From contig NZ_JBBMFK010000017.1 of the NCBI RefSeq assembly GCF_040096055.1, positions 8,580-72,579 on the forward strand: a stretch of DNA of 64,000 nt, in the 5' to 3' direction. The number at the start of each line of letters is the position of its first letter. Position 1 is the stretch's first letter. The DNA comes from Pseudoflavonifractor intestinihominis. GTDB lineage: Bacteria; Bacillota; Clostridia; Oscillospirales; Oscillospiraceae. The position numbers and the translations under genes were made by a program. The notes under the pieces are model-generated. The model saw nothing but the letters and a program-made list of their open reading frames with translations, was not told the origin of the DNA and made no database searches. Shown here piece after piece: positions 16,523 to 25,378 of the stretch.

Positions 16523-17845
16523 ATGATCACAGCGACAGCTCTTACCGCAGTCAAGCAGCCCGCGATCCGCGACATTATCGGAGGTGCCCTGGAGAATCAG
16601 GCCGTCTCCGTCCGGGGCATGGTCCACTCCCTGCGGGACATGGGAGGCCTCACCTTCCTGCTCCTGCGCAAGGGGGACGGGGTGCTCCAGTGCGTGTGCC
16701 CGCCGGAGGTGGACCTGGACGGCGTCACCGAGGAGTGCGCCGTGGAGGTGCTGGGCACGGTGCACCAGGAGGAGCGGGCCCCCGGCGGGGCCGAGCTGGC
16801 CGCGGCGGCGGTGCGGGTGCTCTCCCGGCCCGCGGCTGCCATGCCGGTGCCGGTGTCCAAGCGGAAGCTGAACCTGACGCTGGACGCCCGCCTCTCCCTC
16901 CGCCCCGCCGTGCTGCGCAGCCTGCGGGAGCGCAGCGTGTTCCGCATCCAGGCGGGCATCTCCCGGGCTTTTCGGGAGTACCTCCAGAGCCAGGATTTTA
17001 CCGAGATCCACACCCCCAAGATCGTCCACGCCGGGGCCGAGGGCGGCAGCAACATCTTCCGCCTGGACTACTTCGGCCGCAAGGCCTTCCTCACCCAGTC
17101 CCCCCAGTTCTACAAGCAGACCATGGTGCCCGTCTTTGAGCGGGTGTTCGAGGTGGCCCCCGTGTTCCGGGCGGAGAAGCACAGCACCACCCGCCACCTG
17201 AACGAGTACACCTCCATGGACTTCGAGATGGGGTATATCGACAGCTTCTACGACATCATCGCCGTGGAGACCGGCTTCCTCCGCTACTGCTTCCGCCTGC
17301 TGGGCGAAGAGTATGCCGACGACCTGGCCCGGCTGGGGGTGACCCTGCCCGAGATGAAGGACGTCCCCTGCGTCCGGTTCGACGAGGCCAAGCGGCTGGC
17401 GGCGGAGAAGTACGGCTACGCCATCCGCAACCCCTACGACCTGGAGCCCGAGGAGGAGCACGCCATCGGCCGGTACGCCAAGGAGGTGTGGGGCAGCGAC
17501 CTGGTCTTTGTCACCCACTACCCGGCCAAAAAGCGGCCCTTCTACGCCATGGACGACCCGGAGGACCCCAAGTACACCCTGTCCTTCGACCTGCTCTTCC
17601 GGGGCATGGAGGTGACCACCGGCGGCCAGCGCATCCACGACTACGGCCAGCAGGTGGCCAAGATGGAGCGGCTGGGCATGCACCCGGAGGAGTTCGAGTC
17701 CTACCTCATGCTCCACAAGTACGGCGCGCCCCCCCACGGCGGCCTGGGCATCGGCCTGGAGCGGCTGACCATGCAGCTGTGCGGCCTGGACAACGTGCGC
17801 CTGGCCACCCTCTTCCCCCGGGACCGCACCCGGCTGGAACCGTAA
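16523..17845 (+). CDS. aspS: Archaeal-type, probably non-discriminating aspartyl-tRNA synthetase
   Basis: This 440-residue class IIb synthetase has an N-terminal OB-fold anticodon domain (about 1-110) and the catalytic domain with motif 2 FRAEKHSTTRHLNE and motif 3 GIGLERL. It lacks the GAD insertion of bacterial AspRS, so it is the archaeal type. His35 (GMVHSLRD) and Pro87 (EERAPGG) match residues linked in archaeal AspRS to relaxed recognition of both tRNA-Asp and tRNA-Asn. With gatCAB directly downstream, it probably charges tRNA-Asn with Asp for amidation. Annotation as AsnRS is possible but the motifs favour AspRS. Confidence 0.9.
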   Translation: MITATALTAVKQPAIRDIIGGALENQAVSVRGMVHSLRDMGGLTFLLLRKGDGVLQCVCPPEVDLDGVTEECAVEVLGTVHQEERAPGGAELAAAAVRVLSRPAAAMPVPVSKRKLNLTLDARLSLRPAVLRSLRERSVFRIQAGISRAFREYLQSQDFTEIHTPKIVHAGAEGGSNIFRLDYFGRKAFLTQSPQFYKQTMVPVFERVFEVAPVFRAEKHSTTRHLNEYTSMDFEMGYIDSFYDIIAVETGFLRYCFRLLGEEYADDLARLGVTLPEMKDVPCVRFDEAKRLAAEKYGYAIRNPYDLEPEEEHAIGRYAKEVWGSDLVFVTHYPAKKRPFYAMDDPEDPKYTLSFDLLFRGMEVTTGGQRIHDYGQQVAKMERLGMHPEEFESYLMLHKYGAPPHGGLGIGLERLTMQLCGLDNVRLATLFPRDRTRLEP

Positions 17846-17931
17846 AGGGCGATTGATTTTCTGCCGAAAATCTCTGTCCCGCGATACCCCCTCCGCTCTG
17901 TGAGGGGATCGGACGAAAGGATGCTGTTGCT

Positions 17932-18219
17932 ATGAAAATTACCGAAGAGCTGGTGGACTACGTCTCCACCCTGTCCCGGCTCCGCCTGCCCCAGGAGGAG
18001 AAGGCCAAAATGGCCGGCGAGCTGGAACAGATCGTCACCTATATGGACACCCTCAACACCCTGGACACCGACGGCGTGGAGCCCATGAGCCACATCTTCC
18101 CCCTGAAGAACGTGCTCCGTGCCGACACGGTGGTCCCCTCTGCGGACCGTGAGGTCCTGCTGTCCGGCGCGCCGGACAGCGACGGGGAGACCTTCCGGGT
18201 CCCCAGGGCTGTGGAATAA
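17932..18219 (+). CDS. gatC: Asp/Glu-tRNA amidotransferase subunit C
   Basis: The 95-residue protein wraps GatA and GatB together in the amidotransferase. It has the usual N-terminal helical pair (EELVDYVSTLSRLRLPQEE) and the conserved GVEPMSH segment, ending with FRVPRAVE. It lies 86 bp after the synthetase and 12 bp before gatA, in the T-box operon. Confidence 0.94.
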   Translation: MKITEELVDYVSTLSRLRLPQEEKAKMAGELEQIVTYMDTLNTLDTDGVEPMSHIFPLKNVLRADTVVPSADREVLLSGAPDSDGETFRVPRAVE

Positions 18220-18231
18220 GGAGGGTTTATC

Positions 18232-19740
18232 GTGAAAGAACTGCTGGAACTGAGCGCCCTGGAGCTGGGCGCGGCCATTCGGACGGGGGACGTGTCCATC
18301 GCCGAGGCCACCCGGACCGCCCTGGACGTGATGGCGGAGCGGGAGCCCGCCCTCAACTGCTTCATCACCGCCACCGGCGAGCAGGCCATGGCCCGCGCCC
18401 AGGCCCTCCAGGCTGGGGTGAAGGAGACAAAAAGCCCCCTGTACGGCGTGCCCATGGCCTTCAAGGACAACATCTGCACCAGGGGCGTCAAGACCTGTTG
18501 CGCCTCCAAGATCCTGGGCGACTTCGCGCCCCCCTACGACGCCGCCGTGGTGGACCGGATGACGGAGGCGGGCGCCGTCTCCCTGGGCAAGCTGAACATG
18601 GATGAGTTCGCCATGGGCTCCACCACTGAGACCTCCTTCTGCGGCCCCACCCACAACCCCTGGGACACCGCCCATGTGCCCGGCGGCTCCTCCGGCGGCG
18701 CGGCGGCGGCGGTGGCCGCCCGGGAGTGCTGGTTCGCTCTGGGGTCGGACACCGGCGGCTCCATCCGCCAGCCCGCCTCCTTCTGCGGCGTCACCGGCAT
18801 CAAGCCCACCTACGGCACGGTCAGCCGGTACGGCCTCATCGCCTACGCCTCCTCCCTGGACCAGATCGGCCCCATCGCCCGCACCGCCGCCGACTGCGCC
18901 GCCGTGCTGGACGTGATCCAGGGGAAGGACAGGCGGGACGCCACCTCCCTGGACGCCCCCGCCGGCAGCCTGCTCTCCGGCCTGACCGGGGACATCCGGG
19001 GCATGAAGATCGGCCTGCCCGCCGACTGCTTCGGCGAGGGCCTGGAGCCCCAGGTGGCCGCCGCCGTCAAGGAGGCCTCCGCCGTGCTGGAGGCCAGAGG
19101 CGCCAAGGTGGAGACCTTCTCCTTCCCCCTGATGAAGTATATGGTGCCCACCTACTATATCATCGCCTGCGCCGAGGCCAGCAGCAACCTGTCCCGGTAC
19201 GACGGCGTGAAGTACGGCTGGCGGGCGGCGGAGTATGAGGACCTGACCGACCTCTACTGCCGCACCCGCACCGAGGGCTTCGGCTCTGAGGTGAAGCGGC
19301 GCATCCTGCTGGGCACCTTCGTCCTCTCGTCCGGCTACTACGACGCCTACTATAAAAAGGCCCTCCAGGTCAAGGCCCTCATCAAGGAGGCCTATGACAG
19401 GGCCTTTGAGCAGTACGACCTGCTGCTCACCCCCGTCTCCCCCACCACCGCCCCCAAGCTGGGGGAGAGCCTCAGCGACCCGCTGAAGATGTACCTGAGC
19501 GATATCTACACCGTGCCCGTCAACCTGGCGGGTCTGCCGGGGCTGTCCATGCCCTGCGGCTTTGACGGCGGCCTGCCCATCGGCGCCCAGCTCATCGGCC
19601 CGGCCCTGGGAGAGGCGGCGGTGCTCAACGCCGCCCATGCCTTCCAGCTGGACACCGACTGGCATAAGCGTTTCCCCTCATCCGGCCCTGAGGGCCACCT
19701 TCCCCCCAAGGGGAAGGCAGATCAGGAAGGGGTGATTTGA
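18232..19740 (+). CDS. gatA: Asp/Glu-tRNA amidotransferase subunit A
   Basis: This 502-residue amidase-signature enzyme releases ammonia from glutamine. The Lys-cisSer-Ser triad is visible as Lys78 (AFKDN), Ser153 (GGSSGG) and Ser177 (GSDTGGS). Length is normal. It starts with GTG after GGAGG. The C-terminal extension (about 480-502) is rich in Gly, Pro and Lys and covers a sequence ending directly at the gatB ATG, with no gap between stop and start. Confidence 0.97.
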   Translation: MKELLELSALELGAAIRTGDVSIAEATRTALDVMAEREPALNCFITATGEQAMARAQALQAGVKETKSPLYGVPMAFKDNICTRGVKTCCASKILGDFAPPYDAAVVDRMTEAGAVSLGKLNMDEFAMGSTTETSFCGPTHNPWDTAHVPGGSSGGAAAAVAARECWFALGSDTGGSIRQPASFCGVTGIKPTYGTVSRYGLIAYASSLDQIGPIARTAADCAAVLDVIQGKDRRDATSLDAPAGSLLSGLTGDIRGMKIGLPADCFGEGLEPQVAAAVKEASAVLEARGAKVETFSFPLMKYMVPTYYIIACAEASSNLSRYDGVKYGWRAAEYEDLTDLYCRTRTEGFGSEVKRRILLGTFVLSSGYYDAYYKKALQVKALIKEAYDRAFEQYDLLLTPVSPTTAPKLGESLSDPLKMYLSDIYTVPVNLAGLPGLSMPCGFDGGLPIGAQLIGPALGEAAVLNAAHAFQLDTDWHKRFPSSGPEGHLPPKGKADQEGVI

Positions 19741-21165
19741 ATGACCTGGGAAACTGTGATCGGTCTGGAGACCCACGTGGAGCTGGCCACCGAGACCAAG
19801 ATCTTCTGCTCCTGCACCACCGCCTTCGGCGGCGCGCCCAACACCCACTGCTGCCCGGTGTGCACCGGCATGCCGGGCACCCTGCCCGTGCTCAACGAGA
19901 AGGTGCTGGAGTTCGCCGTCCGGGCCGGACTGGCCCTCAACTGCGCCATCACCCGCAAGAGCCGCTTTGACCGGAAAAACTACTTCTACCCCGACCTGCC
20001 CAAGGCCTACCAGATCTCCCAGCTCTACCTGCCCATCTGCCGGGACGGCGCGGTGGACATCGGCGGCGGCAAGACCATCGGCATCCACGAGCTGCACATG
20101 GAGGAGGACGCGGGCAAGCTGATCCACGACCCCTGGACCGACCAGACCTGCTGCGACTACAACCGCTGCGGCGTGCCCCTGATCGAGATCGTCACCGAGC
20201 CCGACTTCCGCACCGCCGATGAGGTCATCGCCTACCTGGAGCAGCTGCGCTCCACCCTCCAGTACCTGGGCGTGTCCGACTGCAAGATGCAGGAGGGCTC
20301 CCTCCGCTGCGACGTGAACCTGTCGGTGCGCCCCGCCGGCTCCACCGAGCTGGGCACCCGCACCGAGATGAAGAACCTCAACTCCTTCAAGGCCATTTCC
20401 CGGGCCATCCAGTACGAGAGCCGGCGGCAGATTGAGCTGCTGGAGGAGGGCAAGCGGGTGATCCAGGAGACCCGCCGGTGGGATGAGAACAAGGACGCCA
20501 CCTACGCCATGCGCTCCAAGGAGAACGCCCAGGACTACCGCTACTTCCCCGACCCCGACCTGCCCCCGGTGGAGCTGTCGGAGGCGTATCTGGAGCATCT
20601 GCGCTCCGCACAGCCCGAGCTGGCTCCGGCCAGAATGGAGCGGTATCAGCGCCAGTTTGGCCTGCCCGCCTACGACACCGAGATGCTCACCTCCCAAAAG
20701 GCCCTGTCCGACTTCTTTGAGGCCGTGGTGGCCCTGGGCGCCCCCGCCAAGCAGGCGTCCAACTGGATCATGGGCGAGGTGCTGCGGGCCCTGTCCGCCC
20801 GGAGCATGGAGGCGGCGGACATGCCCCTCTCCCCCGCCACCCTGGCCCGGCTCATCGCCCTGGTGGCCGAGGGCAAGCTCAACCGCAACACCGCCGTCAC
20901 CGTCTTTGAGGCGGTGTTCGACAGCGACGGCGACGTGGACGCCTACGTGGCGGACCACGGCCTGGAGCAGATCCGGGACGACAGCCTGGTGGAGGCCGCC
21001 GTGGACAAGGCCTTTGCCGACAACCCCAAGTCGGTGGAGGACTACCGCTCCGGCAAGGAGAAGGCCTTCGGCTTCCTGGTGGGCCAGGTCATGCGCCAGC
21101 TTAGGGGCAAGGCCGACCCCAAGGCCGTCAACGAGGCGGTCCGCCGCAAGCTGACGGAACAGTGA
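19741..21165 (+). CDS. gatB: Asp/Glu-tRNA amidotransferase subunit B
   Basis: The 474-residue kinase-amidotransferase subunit activates the side-chain carboxyl of Asp- or Glu-tRNA and accepts ammonia from GatA. It begins with the family motif VIGLETHVEL, has a Cys cluster (CSCTT, CCPVCTG) near 22-42 for zinc, and ends with the YqeY-like tRNA-binding tail (KADPKAVNEAVRRKL). Its ATG directly abuts the gatA stop. It is the last gene of the operon. Confidence 0.97.
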   Translation: MTWETVIGLETHVELATETKIFCSCTTAFGGAPNTHCCPVCTGMPGTLPVLNEKVLEFAVRAGLALNCAITRKSRFDRKNYFYPDLPKAYQISQLYLPICRDGAVDIGGGKTIGIHELHMEEDAGKLIHDPWTDQTCCDYNRCGVPLIEIVTEPDFRTADEVIAYLEQLRSTLQYLGVSDCKMQEGSLRCDVNLSVRPAGSTELGTRTEMKNLNSFKAISRAIQYESRRQIELLEEGKRVIQETRRWDENKDATYAMRSKENAQDYRYFPDPDLPPVELSEAYLEHLRSAQPELAPARMERYQRQFGLPAYDTEMLTSQKALSDFFEAVVALGAPAKQASNWIMGEVLRALSARSMEAADMPLSPATLARLIALVAEGKLNRNTAVTVFEAVFDSDGDVDAYVADHGLEQIRDDSLVEAAVDKAFADNPKSVEDYRSGKEKAFGFLVGQVMRQLRGKADPKAVNEAVRRKLTEQ

Positions 21166-21171
21166 CAGCAC

Positions 21172-21211
21172 AAAAAAGTACCGCCGGGCAGCTGCCCGAC
21201 GGTACTTTTTT
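21172..21211. terminator. Bidirectional terminator between gatB and the amidase gene
   Basis: AAAAAAGTACCG...CGGTACTTTTTT forms a long near-perfect stem with A/T runs on both sides, serving convergent genes. Confidence 0.93.
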
Positions 21212-21218
21212 GAAGAAA

Positions 21219-22703
21219 TCAGCCCAGCGTGTTCAGGTAGTTGATGATACCCTGGGCGATGCCCTGGGCCAGCTTGTCCTGATAGGAGCTGGTGTTGAGC
21301 TTCATCAGCTCGTCGTGGTTGGTCATAAAGCCGGTCTCCACCAGCACGGCGCACATGTCGGTCTCCCGCAGGACCACGAAGTCCGCCGAGGCGATGTTCC
21401 GGTTCTTGGCGCCGGTGGCCTGGCAGGCCGGGGTCTGGATGGCCTGGGCCAGCCGCTTGCCCCGTCCGCTGGAGGGGTGGTAGTAGGTGATGAGGCCGTT
21501 GACCGACGGGTCGTCAAAGGCATTGGCGTGGATGGAGACAAAGATATCCGCGTCCACGCTGTTGGCGATGTCCGCCCGCTCGTACAATCCCACATACACG
21601 TCGGTGGAGCGGGTCATGACCACGTTGTACCCCGCCGCCTTCAGCAGAGCGGCCAGCTTCAGGGAGATGGGCAGGGTCAGGTCCTTCTCCAGGATGCCCT
21701 CGTACACCGCGCCGCTGCTGGTGCCGCCGTGGCCCGGGTCGATGACCACGGTCCGGCGGGACGGGTCGATGGGGTTGGACGGGTTCACCGGGTCGGTGGG
21801 CTCCTCCGCCGGGGTATCCGGCACCTGGGGCGCCTCCTCCTGGGGCCGGAAGGCCGTGATGAGGATACCGTCGTCCTGCTGCTCGATGGTCAGGTTCTTC
21901 TCCCGGGTGACGCCGTCGGCCAGGGTCAGCTCCACCCGCACCACGTGGTCATACCCCTCGTACAAATCGGAGCCGTGCTGGGCGTAGCGGACCGTGGCGA
22001 TAAAGTCGTTGTCCACCGGGATGGTGCCGGGGAACCCCGCCGACAGCTCCGCGCCCAGCACGTCCAGGGTCACCTTGCCGCTGCCGTCGGTGACCCGGTA
22101 CTCCAGCTTCCGGTCCGTCTCAATGAACACGGTCTGGCGGTCATAGTCGGCCTGGATGCGGGTGATGTAGGCCGTGTCGTTCTCCCCGCTGATGATGATG
22201 GCGGTAAAGGTCTCCTGGTCCCAGTCCACCTGGGCGCCCAGCTGCTCGGACACGAACCGCAGAGGCACCATGGTCCGCTCCACCCCCTGGCACTTCACCA
22301 CACAGGCGGGCACGCCGTCGGGCAGGGGCTCCACCTTGCCGTTGACCACCGCGTTGGCCGAGCCCAGGGTGAGCACGATGGTGTCCACCCCCTTGCGCAG
22401 GATGACCTGGTTGCTCCCCTGAGGCCAGAGCACCGTGGCCCCCAGAGCCTCGGCCACCGTGCGGATGGGCACCATGGTGCGCCCGCCCAGCGCCAGGCCG
22501 GGCACGTCGCCCGTCAGGTCGATGACCGTCCCGTCCAGGCTGATGTTCACCTTCTCCGCCTGCTGGGGCTCGTAGCGCCCCGCGGACTCGTTATGTACCT
22601 CGATATTCAGCAGCCCGTTGGGCCCCGCCGCCTGGACCGGCAGGAAGGATACCAGCAGGGCCAGCATCAGCAGAAATGCAGCCGCTCTCTTTGTCTGTCT
22701 CAT
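21219..22703 (-). CDS. Secreted N-acetylmuramoyl-L-alanine amidase
   Basis: This 494-residue exported hydrolase cuts the amide between MurNAc and L-Ala. It has a signal peptide (1-25, ending near VQA), a copper-amine-oxidase-like N domain repeated in two blocks (about 35-165) often used as a surface stalk, an AMIN-like domain (about 175-290), a Pro/Thr-rich linker with repeated PxNPxxP, then an Amidase_3 domain (about 320-494). Zinc ligands appear as His in DPGHGG, Glu in EGILEKD and His in SIHANAF; the catalytic Glu is in VETGFM. Peptidoglycan remodelling, possibly in division or sporulation, is likely. Confidence 0.93.
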   Translation of the reverse strand: MRQTKRAAAFLLMLALLVSFLPVQAAGPNGLLNIEVHNESAGRYEPQQAEKVNISLDGTVIDLTGDVPGLALGGRTMVPIRTVAEALGATVLWPQGSNQVILRKGVDTIVLTLGSANAVVNGKVEPLPDGVPACVVKCQGVERTMVPLRFVSEQLGAQVDWDQETFTAIIISGENDTAYITRIQADYDRQTVFIETDRKLEYRVTDGSGKVTLDVLGAELSAGFPGTIPVDNDFIATVRYAQHGSDLYEGYDHVVRVELTLADGVTREKNLTIEQQDDGILITAFRPQEEAPQVPDTPAEEPTDPVNPSNPIDPSRRTVVIDPGHGGTSSGAVYEGILEKDLTLPISLKLAALLKAAGYNVVMTRSTDVYVGLYERADIANSVDADIFVSIHANAFDDPSVNGLITYYHPSSGRGKRLAQAIQTPACQATGAKNRNIASADFVVLRETDMCAVLVETGFMTNHDELMKLNTSSYQDKLAQGIAQGIINYLNTLG

Positions 22704-22773
22704 GGGGAACTCCTTATTCTCTGTAAGCCTATCTCATTCCGGGCCTCAGGGGCACCGGCACACGTTCCCTATT

Positions 22774-22802
22774 ATTCTACCGAATCCCCTTCTGTCCGTC
22801 AA
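22774..22802 (-). promoter_or_regulatory. Amidase promoter
   Basis: Minus strand TTGACG, 17 bp, TAGAAT, about 70 bp before the amidase ATG. Confidence 0.75.
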
Positions 22803-22821
22803 TGGATTTGGGTCAAAAAGG

Positions 22822-22850
22822 TTGACATAAATTTTTACATTTTTTATATG
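22822..22850 (+). promoter_or_regulatory. Upstream promoter P1 of the hydratase gene
   Basis: TTGACA, 17 bp, TATATG in an AT-rich stretch. Confidence 0.6.
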
Positions 22851-22896
22851 TCCTGACGGCGTCCCGGGGAAATCCGCATTTTCCCACCCCTGCCGC

Positions 22897-22925
22897 TTGC
22901 ACTTTCCCCGCCGCTTTGGTATGAT
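22897..22925 (+). promoter_or_regulatory. Proximal promoter P2 of the hydratase gene
   Basis: TTGCAC, 17 bp, TATGAT, about 95 bp before the hydratase ATG. Confidence 0.7.
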
Positions 22926-23020
22926 AATATTTATTGAATCAGCGAACTGATGTCACACAAGTCCTCGGTTCTCTGCCCGCAAAACCATTTCAAAATCCAC
23001 AAGATATTGGAGGTACGTCC

Positions 23021-25270
23021 ATGAGCATCAAACTGACTCTCTCCGGCGTCTACTATCGGGACGGCGGCTTCCTCTCCGAGTCCGAGGGTGCGGCCGCCGG
23101 CCTGCCCGCGCCTCAGCTGGCCAAATCCGGCACTATGGCCTATCACATCCTCAAGGCCCACAACACCGCCGGCAACATGGCCGAACTGAAGCTGAAATTC
23201 GACGCCATGGCCTCCCATGATATCACCTACGTGGGCATCATCCAGACCGCCCGCGCCTCCGGCATGAAGGAGTTCCCCCTGCCCTACGTACTCACCAACT
23301 GCCACAACTCCCTGTGCGCCGTGGGCGGCACCATTAATGAGGACGACCACGTGTTCGGCCTGTCCGCCGCCAAGAAGTACGGCGGCGAGTTCGTCCCCGC
23401 CCACCAGGCCGTCATCCACTCCTACATGCGGGAGCGGTACGCCGCCCCCGGCCGGATGATCCTGGGCTCCGACTCCCACACCCGCTACGGCGCCTACGGC
23501 TGCATGGCCATCGGCGAGGGCGGCCCCGAGCTGGCCCGCCAGCTGCTGTGCAAGACCTACGATATCGCCTACCCCAGGGTCATCGCCATCCACCTCACCG
23601 GCGCGCCCCGCCCCGGCGTGGGCCCCCAGGACGTGGCCCTGGCCCTCATCGGCGCCACCTTCAAGATCGGCGCGGTGAAGAACGCGGTGATGGAGTTCTT
23701 CGGCCCCGGCGTGAAGAACCTGTCCATGGACTACCGCTGCGGCATCGACGTAATGACCACCGAGACCGCCTGCCTATCCTCCGTGTGGAGCACTGACGAG
23801 ACCGTGAAGGAATACCTGGGTATCCTGGGCCGGGGCGACGCCTACCAGGCCCAGGCCCCCGCCGACGGCGCCTGGTACGACGGCGTCATCGAGGTGGACC
23901 TGTCCGCCGTGGAGCCCATGATCGCCCTGCCCTTCCACCCCTCCAACGCCTTCACCATCAAGGAGTTCAAGGCCAACATGGCCGACCTGCTCCACCAGGT
24001 GGAGGAGGACGCGGTGCGCCAGCTGGAACTGAAGAACGGCGCGCCCTCCCTCACCAAGAAGATCCACGACGGCCAGTTCCACGTGGACCAGGGCGTCATC
24101 GCCGGCTGCTCCGGCGGCACCTACCAGAACCTGGTCCGGGCCGCCCAGATCCTCAAGGGCCACGCCATCGGCTCCGACGCCTTCTGGCTCTCCTGCTACC
24201 CCGGCTCCATGCCCATCAACCTGGAGCTGACCAAGCAGGGCTACATCGCCGACCTGATGGCCGCCGGCGCGTCCATCCGCTCCTGCTTCTGCGGCCCCTG
24301 CTTCGGCGCGGGCGACGTACCCGCCAACGGCGCCTTCTCCATCCGCCACTCCACCCGCAACTTCCCCAACCGGGAGGGCTCCAAGCCCGCCGACGGCCAG
24401 GTGGCCTACGTGGCCCTGATGGACGCCCGCTCCATCGCGGCCACCGCCCTCAACGGCGGCGTGCTCACCGCCGCCACCGAGCTGCCCGATGTGCCCGCTG
24501 ATCCCGCCAACGAGCCCTACCACTACGACGACTCCGCCTACAAGGCCCGGGTGTACTTCGGCGTGGGCCACCCCCAGCCCGAGACCGAGCTGGTCTTTGG
24601 CCCCAACATCGCCGACTGGCCCGAGCAGATCCCCATGCCGGAGAACCTGCTCCTCACCGCCGCCGCCGCTATCTATGACCCGGTGACCACCACCGACGAG
24701 CTCATCCCCTCCGGCGAGACCTCCTCCTACCGCTCCAACCCCATCAAGCTCTCCCAGTTCGCCCTGAGCCGCAAGGACCCCCAGTACGTCCCCCGTGCCA
24801 AGGCGGTCCAGGAGGTGGAGCTGCTGCGGCGGAAGAACCCGGAGGACGCCGCCGTTGTGGAGGCCCTGGGCGGCCGGGACGGCCGCACCACCGGCCTGGG
24901 CACCTTTGTCATGGCCCTCAAGCCCGGCGACGGCTCCGCCCGGGAGCAGGCCGCCTCCTGCCAGCGCGTGCTGGGCGGCTGCGCCAACCTGGCCGCTGAG
25001 TACGCCACCAAGCGCTACCGCTCCAACGTGGTCAACTGGGGCATGCTGCCCTTTGTGGCCGATGATGTGAAGGACTGGAACGTCCAGCCCGGAGACAAGC
25101 TGTGGCTGCCCGGCATCCGGAAGGTGCTGGAGTCTATGGACGAGACCGTGGAGGCCACCCTCATCCAGAACGGCCAGGAGCGCACCGTCACCCTCCGCCT
25201 GCCCGGCATGACCCGCGAGGAGCGGGATATCGTGCTGGCGGGCTGCCTGATCAACTACTATGCCAAGTAA
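23021..25270 (+). CDS. Aconitase-family hydratase
   Basis: This 749-residue protein has the aconitase layout. Domains 1-3 carry cluster cysteines in IAGCSGGTYQNL and SCFCGPCFGAGD, with GSDSHTRYG and the STRNFPNREG block. The C-terminal swivel domain carries GDGSAREQAA, close to the usual GEGSSREHAA. All three cluster cysteines are present, so it should be an active 4Fe-4S hydro-lyase. Its divergence from standard AcnA suggests either the TCA/citrate aconitase of this lineage or a YbhJ-like hydratase of unknown substrate. The ATG at 23021 follows GGAGG. It is monocistronic with two promoters; no citrate synthase or isocitrate dehydrogenase lies nearby. Confidence 0.88.
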   Translation: MSIKLTLSGVYYRDGGFLSESEGAAAGLPAPQLAKSGTMAYHILKAHNTAGNMAELKLKFDAMASHDITYVGIIQTARASGMKEFPLPYVLTNCHNSLCAVGGTINEDDHVFGLSAAKKYGGEFVPAHQAVIHSYMRERYAAPGRMILGSDSHTRYGAYGCMAIGEGGPELARQLLCKTYDIAYPRVIAIHLTGAPRPGVGPQDVALALIGATFKIGAVKNAVMEFFGPGVKNLSMDYRCGIDVMTTETACLSSVWSTDETVKEYLGILGRGDAYQAQAPADGAWYDGVIEVDLSAVEPMIALPFHPSNAFTIKEFKANMADLLHQVEEDAVRQLELKNGAPSLTKKIHDGQFHVDQGVIAGCSGGTYQNLVRAAQILKGHAIGSDAFWLSCYPGSMPINLELTKQGYIADLMAAGASIRSCFCGPCFGAGDVPANGAFSIRHSTRNFPNREGSKPADGQVAYVALMDARSIAATALNGGVLTAATELPDVPADPANEPYHYDDSAYKARVYFGVGHPQPETELVFGPNIADWPEQIPMPENLLLTAAAAIYDPVTTTDELIPSGETSSYRSNPIKLSQFALSRKDPQYVPRAKAVQEVELLRRKNPEDAAVVEALGGRDGRTTGLGTFVMALKPGDGSAREQAASCQRVLGGCANLAAEYATKRYRSNVVNWGMLPFVADDVKDWNVQPGDKLWLPGIRKVLESMDETVEATLIQNGQERTVTLRLPGMTREERDIVLAGCLINYYAK

Positions 25271-25283
25271 ATAAAGCAAAAGC

Positions 25284-25321
25284 GCGAGGCCCCGCCGGTA
25301 CCGGCGGGGCCCCTCGTTTTA
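25284..25321 (+). terminator. Terminator of the hydratase gene
   Basis: CGAGGCCCCGCCGG and CCGGCGGGGCCCCTCG form a strong stem, then TTTT. Confidence 0.88.
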
Positions 25322-25378
25322 TGGTCATCTCCTGCTCAGCTTTTTCAGCCGACAAAAAAGGGATTGTAAAGGCGGAAA

